Below are positions 1 through 6,293 of a stretch of 8,110 nt of DNA, in pieces; position 1 is the stretch's first letter, and each line of letters begins with the position of its first letter. Made by a program: the position numbers and the translations under genes. Origin of the DNA: an uncultured bacterium (GTDB lineage: Bacteria > Chloroflexota > Anaerolineae > JACIWP01); the NCBI GenBank assembly GCA_903872005.1, contig CAIQJD010000509.1:1-8110 (forward strand), read 5' to 3'. The notes beneath the pieces were generated by a model that worked only from the letters and a program-made list of their open reading frames with translations, did no database searches and had not been told where the DNA came from.

Positions 1-1
1 C

Positions 2-1705
2 CTTTACGCGCTCTCCAACGCCGGCTCGCTCCTGGCATTGATCGCCTATCCCATCCTGTTGGAACCCAATCTGAGCCTGCGTACCCAGGCTTACCTCTGG
101 TCGGGCGCGTATGTCCTCTTCGCCGGTGTGGCGGCCTACTTGGCCCTGCGCGCGCCACGCCAGGCGCCGGCCCCAACCACGGCCGCGCGCAAGCCAGCCC
201 CATCCACCGACGCGGAGGAGCGCCCCAGCGCCGGCCGGCTCGCCCTGTGGATCGGCCTGGCCGCCTGCGCTTCGGCCCTCCTCGTCTCCGTCACCAGCCA
301 GATCACCCAAGAAGTGGCCGTCATCCCCTTCCTGTGGGTTCTGCCTCTGACCATCTACCTCTTGACCTTCATTCTGGCCTTCGCTGGCGGCTATGCCTAC
401 TCTCGCCGGCCCTATTTGATTGCCTTTGCCCTGCTCAGCATCTCCAGCATCTGGATGTTGGTCATCTACCCGCCGCTCAACATCGTGGCGCAGCTCATCG
501 TTTACGCGCTGCTCCTCTTCGTCGTCTGCATGATCTGTCACAATGAGTTGTACGCCCTGCGCCCGCCCGTGCGCTTCTTGCCCACATTCTACCTGATGGT
601 TGCCCTTGGCGGGGCCGTTGGCGGACTTTACGTCAATTTAATCGCCCCCCTGATCTTCTCCAGCGGCTTCTGGGAATTGCAGTGGAGTCTGGTTCTCACC
701 GGCGTGCTCTGCGTCATCTTGCTGTATCAGGAAGGAGCGCCGGCTCCTGCATCGCAACATCGTAAGCCCAGGCCGGCCGAACGGGTCGCGCCGGCGCGCC
801 GGCCGGTCACGCCGGTCGTCATCGGGGCTGCGCTTCTGGTCTTCGTCTCGAGCATCTTCATCATCCTGATTATGCGCGCCGTTTCTACGGACACGCGCCT
901 CGCCCTGCGTAACTTCTACGGCGTGTCGCGCGTCTGGGAGATCAATACGGAAGACGCCAAACTGCGCGCCAACCAGCTCACCCACGGCCGCACTGTGCAC
1001 GGCTTCCAGTTCACGGACCCGCAGTTGCGCGTCTTACCCACGACCTTCTACGCGGAGAGCAGCGGCGTCGGCGCGACCCTGCTGACGCTGCCGACGAACG
1101 GCCCCCTGCGCGTGGGGGCGCTGGGCCTGGGCGCCGGCGTCATCGCCGCCTATGGGCAGCCCGGCGATCTGTTCCGCTTCTACGAGATTGATCCCAACGT
1201 CATCAAGATCGCGCAGGGCGAGGGCGGGTACTTCTCGTTCCTGAAAGACTCTGAGGCAGAAATCCAGATCATCCCGGGGGATGCGCGCGTGTCGCTGGAA
1301 CGCGAGCTGAAGACAGCCGGCCCGCAGAGCTTCGATGTGCTGGTATTGGACGCGTTCAGCGGCGACTCCATTCCCATGCACCTGCTGACCAAAGAAGCCT
1401 TCACCATCTACTTACTGCACCTCAAACCGTCTGGCGTCATCGCCATCAACATCTCCAATCGCCTCTTCAACCTCGACCGGGAGGTCTATCTCCTGGCAGA
1501 CGCGTTCAAGCTGAGGGCGGCCGTGATCGAGGACGAGGGGGATGGGATTCAGAGCTATGACTCGGTCTGGATGCTGTTGAGCCGGCGGGAAGAGTTCATG
1601 TCCTCGCCGGCCATCGCCGAGCGCAAGGTCGCCCGGCCGGCCATCTCGCCGCGCCTGCGCGTCTGGACGGACGATTTCAGCAATCTGCTGCAAGTGCTGA
1701 AGTAG
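2..1705 (+). CDS. Fused membrane / spermidine-synthase-like protein (5' partial)
   Basis: The frame is open from base 2, so the gene begins upstream of the window; the TTG at 38 lies mid-domain and is not a start. Numbering from the first visible codon (567 residues), the N-terminal half has several hydrophobic segments (about 20-50, 80-130, 137-182, 192-215, 225-242), a Pro/Ala-rich loop near 52-77 and a last membrane segment near 271-291. The family signatures IPFLWVLPL, CHNELYALRP and FYLMVALGGAVGG mark the 'fused MFS/spermidine synthase' group. The C-terminal half is a Rossmann domain: GLGAG (about 375-379), FYEID (about 393-397), GDAR (about 426-429) and LDAFSGDSIP (about 449-458). Members are annotated as polyamine aminopropyltransferases, but the substrate is largely unproven. 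The glycine loop is GLGAG, not the GGGDG usual in SpeE, so activity on putrescine is uncertain. It ends in TAG, converging on the sensor kinase gene. Confidence 0.9.
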   Translation, partial: LYALSNAGSLLALIAYPILLEPNLSLRTQAYLWSGAYVLFAGVAAYLALRAPRQAPAPTTAARKPAPSTDAEERPSAGRLALWIGLAACASALLVSVTSQITQEVAVIPFLWVLPLTIYLLTFILAFAGGYAYSRRPYLIAFALLSISSIWMLVIYPPLNIVAQLIVYALLLFVVCMICHNELYALRPPVRFLPTFYLMVALGGAVGGLYVNLIAPLIFSSGFWELQWSLVLTGVLCVILLYQEGAPAPASQHRKPRPAERVAPARRPVTPVVIGAALLVFVSSIFIILIMRAVSTDTRLALRNFYGVSRVWEINTEDAKLRANQLTHGRTVHGFQFTDPQLRVLPTTFYAESSGVGATLLTLPTNGPLRVGALGLGAGVIAAYGQPGDLFRFYEIDPNVIKIAQGEGGYFSFLKDSEAEIQIIPGDARVSLERELKTAGPQSFDVLVLDAFSGDSIPMHLLTKEAFTIYLLHLKPSGVIAINISNRLFNLDREVYLLADAFKLRAAVIEDEGDGIQSYDSVWMLLSRREEFMSSPAIAERKVARPAISPRLRVWTDDFSNLLQVLK

Positions 1706-1714
1706 CCACAAGAA

Positions 1715-1744
1715 CGTCCCGCAGATTGGGCAACCTGCGGGACG
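1715..1744. other. Perfect 10-bp inverted repeat, possible terminator
   Basis: The arms CGTCCCGCAG (1715-1724) and CTGCGGGACG (1735-1744) pair perfectly around a 10-nt loop, starting 10 nt after the stop codon of the upstream membrane protein gene. No T-run follows in either direction, so it is not a textbook intrinsic terminator. It may protect the mRNA 3' end, help termination together with the second hairpin, or be a copy of a dispersed palindromic repeat. The repeat is directly visible; its function is inferred. Confidence 0.55.
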
Positions 1745-1763
1745 CTACTACTTGCAAGCCATA

Positions 1764-1800
1764 GAGGAGCGCCTTGTCCCACTGGGACAGGGCGCTCTTT
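1764..1800. terminator. Strong hairpin between convergent genes, likely intrinsic terminator
   Basis: Bases 1767-1780 pair with 1784-1797 as a 14-bp stem (one G-U pair) around a 3-nt loop, followed on the plus strand by TTT (1798-1800); three further weak pairs (1764-1766 with 1798-1800) could extend it. The stem core is GAGCGCC/GGCGCTC. It lies about 60 nt after the plus-strand membrane protein gene and just beyond the end of the minus-strand relic, so it can end transcripts from both sides. The T-run is short, making the plus-strand direction the better supported one. Confidence 0.7.
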
Positions 1801-1804
1801 GCAG

Positions 1805-1983
1805 TCAGCCGGCATCTTCCAACGGGATACCATGCAGCTCTGCAATCAATCGAGGCAGATCATAATGTCGCTGTCCGGCCGGAAATCTGCGCTCAAGGCT
1901 GATCCGAATACGGCCAGGCGCCGGATGTGTCGTTCGCGACAACATGTAGCCAGCTTCTCTTGATGGAGTATCGGCTGCAACAT
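1805..1983 (-). pseudogene. Collapsed MNT nucleotidyltransferase (MntA-like) gene, possibly joined to a HEPN (HepT-like) tail
   Basis: On the minus strand an ATG at 1983, preceded by a GGGGG Shine-Dalgarno-like run four bases upstream, opens a 45-codon frame ending at a TGA (1846-1848). Residues 19-40 read [16 protein letters not shown] then RPDSDI, the N-terminal nucleotidyltransferase signature of MntA-type antitoxins (GS, ten residues, then DxD). The second Asp of the DxD is replaced by Met exactly where similarity stops, and the roughly 60-100 residues normally following are absent. Shifting frame at about 1870 gives [14 protein letters not shown] (1867-1826), continuing to a TGA at 1805-1807. 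This resembles the C-terminal helix of HEPN/DUF86 (HepT) toxins, which are usually encoded just after MntA. An internal deletion fusing the start of mntA to the end of hepT would explain both halves. The MNT part is well supported; the HEPN part is tentative. It lies 32 nt past the kinase stop, in the same orientation, and is surely inactive. Confidence 0.62.
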
Positions 1984-2015
1984 ATCGCCCCCTACATGCT
2001 CATTGCCAAAGGCGA

Positions 2016-3407
2016 TCACTCGCGCGCCAGCGGCAGGGTGAACACAAAGCGCGTCCCCTGCCCCAGCTCGCTTTCGACGCGGATGCCGCCGCCATGCGCT
2101 TCCACCAACTGCTTCACAATCGCCAGTCCCAGACCGCTGCCGTCACGCCGGCGCTGGCGATCCGCCTGATAGAAACGCTCGAAGACGAAGGGGAGGTCCT
2201 CCGGCGGAATGCCGCTCCCCGTGTCGCTCACCGTCACGACCAGCATGCGCCCATCATCGGCCGGCCGCGCCGCTACCTGCACCTTCCCGCCCGCCGGCGT
2301 ATGGCGCAGCGCATTGCCCAGCAGATTGTGCAGCACCTGGGTCAGGCGTTGCCAGTCGCCGTCCACAACCGGCAGGTCGGCCGGCGCGTCAAATTCCAGC
2401 TTCACGCCGCGCTCCTGCGCCACCGGCCCCAGACTGCCGGCCATGCGCGCCGCCAGCTCGTCCAGCGCGATGGGCTGGCGATGCAGCGGCAACTGGCCGG
2501 CTTCGGCCAGCGCCAGCTCGCGCAGATCGTCGGTCAAATGCCCCAACAGCAGCACCTCGTCCAGGATCGCGGAAACATTCTCTAGCGTCATCGCATGGAC
2601 GCCATCCAGGAGCGCCTCCAGGTTGCCGCGCACGACCGAGAGGGGCGTGCGAAGCTCGTGGGCCACATCGGCCACCAGCCGGCGGCGCAGCTCCTCTTGC
2701 TTCTGCAAAGACGCCGCCATCGTATTGAAATCGCGGCCCAACGCAGCGACCTCATCGCGCCCGCTCACGGGCACCCGCTGGCTCAAATCGCCGTCGGCGA
2801 TGCGGCGCGCCGCCGTCGTCAGCCGGCCCAGCGGCGCCAGAATCTGCCGCGACAAGAGGAACCCGACCAGCACCGCCAACAACCCCACGCCCAGGCCGGC
2901 AACGAGCACGGAATTACCCACCGATTGACGGAACTGCTGCGCCAATTGAACATTCAACTCGGTCGCTTCCGTAATGACCAGCGCCACGCCCACACGCGCG
3001 CCGTCCGACTCAATCGCCACGCCGGCTTGCATCTCCGCGTTGCTCAGATGCCGGCCCAGTTTGGCCGCGTCGCCGCTATCCGCCACCACGACGCCAGCCG
3101 CATCGCCGACGATGACGCGGTAACCGCCGGCCACGCCACGCGCCATGCCGCCGCCCATCATCATGCGCCCGCCCGGCCGGCTCAGCGTATTGAGCAGCGC
3201 GTCCTGCGCGCCGGCCCAGCTTCCGCTGCCGCCATAGTACTCCGCCAGGATTGACGCCCATTGCTGCGCCCAACCTTGCGCGCCGCGGCTGACGTAGACG
3301 TTCAACTCGTCAGCCGCTACCCGGCCGGCCAGCAACCCCACCGCTCCGACGGCCGCCAGAGTCAGCGCCGCGAAAGCCAGCACCAACTTCCAGGTCAGAC
3401 TACGCAT
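2016..3407 (-). CDS. Membrane sensor histidine kinase (HAMP-HisKA-HATPase)
   Basis: This two-component sensor kinase autophosphorylates on His and passes the phosphate to the regulator encoded just upstream. From the ATG at 3407 it has 463 residues: membrane segment about 7-28, an extracytoplasmic sensor of about 135 residues, second membrane segment about 166-186, HAMP about 187-237, and the H-box [11 protein letters not shown] with His250. The ATPase domain has the N-box [13 protein letters not shown] (about 358-370), G1 DTGSG (about 396-400), an F-box (FERFY) and G2 GSGLGLA (about 423-429). The ATG is preferred because a GAGG lies nine bases upstream and the overlap with the regulator stop is only 8 nt; a GTG at 3413 and an ATG at 3440 (41-nt overlap) are less likely. 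The sensor region carries a Met-rich stretch, RMMMGGGM. The stimulus is unknown; the architecture is BaeS-like. Confidence 0.95.
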   Translation of the reverse strand: MRSLTWKLVLAFAALTLAAVGAVGLLAGRVAADELNVYVSRGAQGWAQQWASILAEYYGGSGSWAGAQDALLNTLSRPGGRMMMGGGMARGVAGGYRVIVGDAAGVVVADSGDAAKLGRHLSNAEMQAGVAIESDGARVGVALVITEATELNVQLAQQFRQSVGNSVLVAGLGVGLLAVLVGFLLSRQILAPLGRLTTAARRIADGDLSQRVPVSGRDEVAALGRDFNTMAASLQKQEELRRRLVADVAHELRTPLSVVRGNLEALLDGVHAMTLENVSAILDEVLLLGHLTDDLRELALAEAGQLPLHRQPIALDELAARMAGSLGPVAQERGVKLEFDAPADLPVVDGDWQRLTQVLHNLLGNALRHTPAGGKVQVAARPADDGRMLVVTVSDTGSGIPPEDLPFVFERFYQADRQRRRDGSGLGLAIVKQLVEAHGGGIRVESELGQGTRFVFTLPLARE

Positions 3408-4095
3408 CTTCACGCGCCTCAAAACGATACCCAACGCCATAGACCGTGTGGATGTAACGCGGCTTGCGCGAATCCGGCTCGATCTTCTGGCGCAAGTTCT
3501 TGATATGGGCGTCTATGGTACGCTCGTAGCCCTCATAAGCGTCGCCCTGAATGCGATCCAACATTTGCAGCCGGCTGAACACCCGCCCCGGATCGCGCGC
3601 CAGCAGCGCCAGCAGATCGAACTCGGTCGGCGTCAGCTCGATGGCGCGGCCGCCCACCATCACGCTGCGCCGGCTGACGTCTATGGTGACATCGCCGACG
3701 CTGATGGTCTGCTCCGACTCGCCGGTGACCCCATCGGCGCGCCGCAACACGGCGCGCACGCGCGCCACCAGCTCGCGCGGGGAAAAGGGCTTGGTAACGT
3801 AATCATCTGCGCCCAACTCCAGACCGATTAACTTATCTGTCTCATCCAGGCGCGCCGTCAGCATGATGATTGGCGTATTTGATTCGCGTCGCACGATGCG
3901 CGTCACTTCAAGACCGTCCAGTTCTGGCAGCCCCAGATCGAGAACGATCAGTGCCGGCCGTTCGGCGCGGAAGATATGCAACGCCTGTTGTCCGTTTTCT
4001 GCCAGCAAGGCCACGAAGCCGGCGCGTTCCAGATAGTCGCGCACCAGCTTCACGATATTGCGCTCGTCATCCACCACCAGAATCTTCTTCGGCAT
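3400..4095 (-). CDS. OmpR/PhoB-family response regulator
   Basis: A 231-residue DNA-binding response regulator of normal family length. The receiver domain (about 3-118) has the acidic pocket DDE (9-11), phospho-acceptor Asp53 in [11 protein letters not shown], the switch Thr80 and Lys102 in TKPFSP. The C-terminal winged-helix domain (about 128-227) has the usual hallmarks: [10 protein letters not shown], a recognition helix region with [14 protein letters not shown], and the closing VYGVGYRFE. Once phosphorylated by the kinase encoded downstream (8-nt overlap) it should bind direct-repeat DNA sites. The ATG at 4095 follows an AGGGG about nine bases upstream, and transcription probably starts near 4125 from a near-consensus sigma-70 promoter. 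The target genes are unknown; autoregulation and control of the divergent DUF4230 gene are possible but unproven. Confidence 0.96.
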   Translation of the reverse strand: MPKKILVVDDERNIVKLVRDYLERAGFVALLAENGQQALHIFRAERPALIVLDLGLPELDGLEVTRIVRRESNTPIIMLTARLDETDKLIGLELGADDYVTKPFSPRELVARVRAVLRRADGVTGESEQTISVGDVTIDVSRRSVMVGGRAIELTPTEFDLLALLARDPGRVFSRLQMLDRIQGDAYEGYERTIDAHIKNLRQKIEPDSRKPRYIHTVYGVGYRFEAREDA

Positions 4096-4131
4096 GTAGG
4101 CTTACCCCTATCGAACCTTCCTCTGCATCAC

Positions 4132-4160
4132 AGCATACCGCGCGAAGCTCCCCTTGTCAA
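4132..4160 (-). promoter_or_regulatory. Sigma-70-type promoter for the two-component operon
   Basis: Read on the minus strand, TTGACA (4160-4155) is a perfect -35 box, followed by a 17-nt spacer and TATGCT (4137-4132) as the -10 box. Transcription would start around 4125, leaving a leader of about 30 nt before the regulator ATG at 4095. The match in sequence and spacing is close to ideal, so strong basal expression is expected. Confidence 0.82.
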
Positions 4161-4183
4161 CTTGCTGGACGATGAACCGGCGT

Positions 4184-4199
4184 GCGCAAACGCGCAAAC
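4184..4199. repeat. Tandem 8-bp direct repeat, candidate operator
   Basis: Two adjacent copies of GCGCAAAC (4184-4191 and 4192-4199) lie between the divergent promoters, just upstream of the TATAAT at 4205 and 24 bp upstream of the TTGACA of the regulator operon. OmpR-family regulators usually bind direct repeats, though their half-sites are normally spaced 10-11 bp rather than 8. The repeat is directly visible; an operator role is inferred. Confidence 0.4.
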
Positions 4200-4204
4200 C
4201 GATG

Positions 4205-4210
4205 TATAAT
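4205..4210 (+). promoter_or_regulatory. -10 box of the DUF4230 gene promoter
   Basis: A perfect TATAAT lies about 50 nt upstream of the DUF4230 start codon. The best -35 candidate at the right distance, TGCGCA (4183-4188), is poor and overlaps the tandem repeat. This promoter may therefore be weak or need an activator bound at or near the repeat. The predicted transcription start is near 4217. Confidence 0.6.
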
Positions 4211-4247
4211 AGCCGCGAACGTCCATCGCCTGACGGTCGCGCCGGCC

Positions 4248-4253
4248 AGGAGG
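4248..4253 (+). promoter_or_regulatory. Ribosome-binding site of the DUF4230 gene
   Basis: A perfect AGGAGG sits seven bases before the ATG at 4261 and fixes that start codon. Confidence 0.85.
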
Positions 4254-4260
4254 TCCGTCC

Positions 4261-4962
4261 ATGCAGCAGAACAGATCCGTCATCATCACCGCCGCTATCA
4301 TCGCCTCGGTCTTCATCTTCGGCATCGGCCTGATTATTGGCGTCACGGCCAACAGCATCGCCCGGCTGCGCGCCCCGGCCGTCAAGGCGACGGCTACGCC
4401 GCTCCCGACCTCTACGCCAAGACCGACCGCCACCCCGACGCCGACGCCCATCATCCTGACTCGCGAGGCCATCATCCGCCAGGTACAGCCCCTGAGCCGG
4501 CTCGAAACAACTTCTTACGTGATAGAGCGCGTCATCGAAGCCAAGCAATCCGACTCCTTCTGGCCCGATTGGCTGCGCGGCGACCGGCTGCTCCTGGTGG
4601 CGCACGGCACGGTCATTGCCGGCGTGGACCTGAGCAAGCTACGCCCCGAAGATGTCATTGTGGACAATGAGAAGAAGACCATCCAAATCACGCTGCCGGC
4701 GCCTGAGATACTCACGTCTTCATTGAGCAACGAGCGCACGCGCGTATATGACCGCCAGCGCGGCATCATCGCCCCGACGAACAAGGATCTGGAGTCGACG
4801 GCGCGCCTGGCTGCGGAGAAGGAGATCTTGCAGGCGGCGCTGGACGATGGCATCCTGACCCGCGCCGGCGCCGACGCGCAACGCGCCATGGAGCAATTCC
4901 TGGGCAACCTGGGGTATACCGTAACGGTGAAGGTCGCGCCGGCCAAGACGATTGCCGGATAG
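4261..4962 (+). CDS. Membrane-anchored DUF4230 protein
   Basis: A 233-residue protein with one N-terminal membrane segment (about 7-30), a linker rich in Pro and Thr (about 43-64) typical of exported Chloroflexota proteins, and a DUF4230 domain to the end. Recognisable family features are the opening RLETTSYVIE (80-89), a hydrophobic strand followed by AGVDLSKL (120-127), LPAPEIL (145-151), and an Ala-rich C-terminal helix pair (about 178-216). The molecular function of DUF4230 is not established; the domain should lie outside the cytoplasmic membrane, held by the N-terminal anchor. The AGGAGG upstream confirms the start. It is divergent from the two-component operon and has its own TATAAT promoter, so it could be one of that regulator's targets. 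No terminator is evident behind it, where a PIN-gene relic follows directly. Confidence 0.87.
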   Translation: MQQNRSVIITAAIIASVFIFGIGLIIGVTANSIARLRAPAVKATATPLPTSTPRPTATPTPTPIILTREAIIRQVQPLSRLETTSYVIERVIEAKQSDSFWPDWLRGDRLLLVAHGTVIAGVDLSKLRPEDVIVDNEKKTIQITLPAPEILTSSLSNERTRVYDRQRGIIAPTNKDLESTARLAAEKEILQAALDDGILTRAGADAQRAMEQFLGNLGYTVTVKVAPAKTIAG

Positions 4963-4966
4963 GAGG

Positions 4967-5079
4967 GTATTGGATGGAACGCCCATCTGCTTCGTCATCA
5001 TGCAGCAACGCGGTATCACGGATGCCCTGACGGCTGACCAGCGTTTCGAGAAACCGGCTTCGTTCGCCTGCTGAAATAG
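4967..5079 (+). pseudogene. C-terminal remnant of a PIN-domain (VapC-like) toxin gene, frameshifted
   Basis: Immediately after the DUF4230 stop codon, the frame at 4967 reads FVIMQQRGITDALTADQRF (4991-5047), matching the C-terminal part of VapC-family PIN domains, where a helix, 'LGI..ALT.D..F' and 'AGF..L' follow one another. After GAG (5048-5050) the frame turns nonsensical, ending at TGA (5072-5074). A one-base shift at about 5050 restores ETGFVRLLK and a stop at 5077-5079, the expected family ending; a single lost base (for example CAA to AA) would explain it. The N-terminal 90 or so residues with the first catalytic acidic residues are absent, so the gene is dead. No antitoxin is seen beside it. 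Its end lies five bases from the end of the convergent M24 gene. The family call rests on remembered patterns, not on a search. Confidence 0.68.
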
Positions 5080-5084
5080 CGTCC

Positions 5085-6281
5085 TCAGACCGGCAATGTC
5101 AGGCTCTCCAGGTCACGCGGGTAGTAGGTGATCGCCTCGATGCCGGCCTCGGTGATGACCACCGTATCCGAATGCCGGAAGCCGCCAAGCTCCGGCGCAT
5201 ACAGTCCTGGCTCCACCGTCAACACCATCCCCGGCTGCAAGATCATCGGATCATGAATGTCCAGAAATGGCCCTTCATGATAGCGCAGGCCAATGCCATG
5301 GCCGGTATGGTGCCGCCAATAAGGCAGCAAATCGCGCCGGGCATAAGCGGCTCGCACCGCCCGATCCACGTCGGCGCAGGCCGCCCCCGGCCGCAGCGCC
5401 CGCAGCGCCGTCTCCTGCAACGCCAGCATCTCGTCAAACATGCGTTTCTGAGCATCGCTGGCCGGCCCCAGGATCATCGTCCGCTCCATCTCGCAATCAT
5501 AGCCCCAGATCGGCGCGCGCGCCTCACTGATCAACACATCGCCGGCGCGGAAGACCACATTGTTCGCCAGCGCGCCGGGAATGGCCGCGCCGCGCCCCAC
5601 CTGGCCGCGATAGGTCGCGCTGGCCCCCTCCCAGTAGGGACTCTGCCCCTGATACAGCGGGCCGATGGCGTCCAAGAGCGCCAGCGTCGCCTCGGTGCAG
5701 GCGCGCCGGCTCACTTCCGTCTCGTTGCAGCCGGCGCGCGTGTAGCGCTGCAAGAGCGCATGCGCCAGATTGCCCCACTGCGCGCTGGCGCGAATCAACG
5801 CCAATTCGGCCGGACTCTTGACCATCATCTGCCGCTCGATGAAGGCGGCGACCGGCCGCGGCCGGCTCCCCATGACGTCGCTCAACGGCGGCCCCTGATA
5901 GCCCAAAGCCCAGGCCGGCCCATCGCTGTCGGCGGCATAGGATTCGCCGAAACCCATCTGGCCGGCCAGCCGCGCCAGGGCGCGCAGCGGGTGCGGGTCG
6001 CCAGGATACTCCTCGTACGACTCGACGCGCTCAATGCGGCTCCCCGTCCGCGCATGCTCGACTTCCAGACGCGGCGTGAAGAGCGCTTCCTCGCCGGCCG
6101 CATTGAGCAGATAAGCGATAGGCCGCTCCGTGGGAATGAAGGCGAAGCCGGTATAGTACAGCAGGTACGTGCGGTCGAAAAGGATCGCGCCGTCGAGCGT
6201 CTTCTGGCGCAGATAGGCCAACAGGCGCGCGGCGCGGGCTTGAAACTCAGCCGGCGTGATATTCAATGTCTGATGCCACAC
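5085..6281 (-). CDS. M24-family (aminopeptidase P-like) protein with altered metal-site residues
   Basis: A 398-residue pita-bread-fold protein: creatinase-type N-terminal domain (about 14-150) and M24 catalytic domain (about 160-390). Family members usually cleave Xaa-Pro bonds with two metal ions held by D, D, H, E, E. Aligned by spacing, the positions here are Glu253, Glu264 (GYDCEMERT), His328 (TGHGIG), Glu357 (EPGLY) and Ser371 (FRHSDT); substrate His335 is kept. Thus three ligands differ: two Asp-to-Glu changes and one Glu-to-Ser. The protein may use one metal, act as a creatinase-like hydrolase on another substrate, or be non-hydrolytic. No signal peptide is seen, so it is cytoplasmic. 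The start is GTG at 6281, six bases after AGGAG (6292-6288), which overlaps the TAG of the upstream glycosyltransferase; the intergenic gap is nine bases, implying translational coupling. Confidence 0.9.
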   Translation of the reverse strand: MWHQTLNITPAEFQARAARLLAYLRQKTLDGAILFDRTYLLYYTGFAFIPTERPIAYLLNAAGEEALFTPRLEVEHARTGSRIERVESYEEYPGDPHPLRALARLAGQMGFGESYAADSDGPAWALGYQGPPLSDVMGSRPRPVAAFIERQMMVKSPAELALIRASAQWGNLAHALLQRYTRAGCNETEVSRRACTEATLALLDAIGPLYQGQSPYWEGASATYRGQVGRGAAIPGALANNVVFRAGDVLISEARAPIWGYDCEMERTMILGPASDAQKRMFDEMLALQETALRALRPGAACADVDRAVRAAYARRDLLPYWRHHTGHGIGLRYHEGPFLDIHDPMILQPGMVLTVEPGLYAPELGGFRHSDTVVITEAGIEAITYYPRDLESLTLPV

Positions 6282-6287
6282 GGGCGG

Positions 6288-6293
6288 CTCCTA
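6288..6293 (-). promoter_or_regulatory. Ribosome-binding site overlapping a stop codon
   Basis: On the minus strand TAGGAG combines the glycosyltransferase stop codon (TAG, 6293-6291) with the Shine-Dalgarno AGGAG (6292-6288) for the M24 gene, six bases before its GTG start. This geometry indicates coupled translation of the two genes. Confidence 0.75.

Noticed and set aside
1555..1845. Minus-strand 96-codon open frame over the end of the membrane protein gene and the hairpins
   Set aside because: It runs antisense through a real gene and through both hairpins and has no recognisable domain.
2094..3254. Several plus-strand open frames opposite the kinase gene
   Set aside because: They are antisense shadows with Arg/Gln/His-rich products, while the minus strand has an unambiguous complete kinase.
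3408..3440. Longer start for the sensor kinase
   Set aside because: It would overlap the regulator gene by 41 nt without a better ribosome-binding site; the ATG at 3407 has GAGG nine bases upstream and gives a normal kinase N-terminus.
4974..5030. 18-codon frame starting ATG after AGGAGGG behind the DUF4230 gene
   Set aside because: It has a Shine-Dalgarno-like run but encodes a Ser-rich peptide of no recognisable type, and the neighbouring frame carries the PIN-domain similarity.
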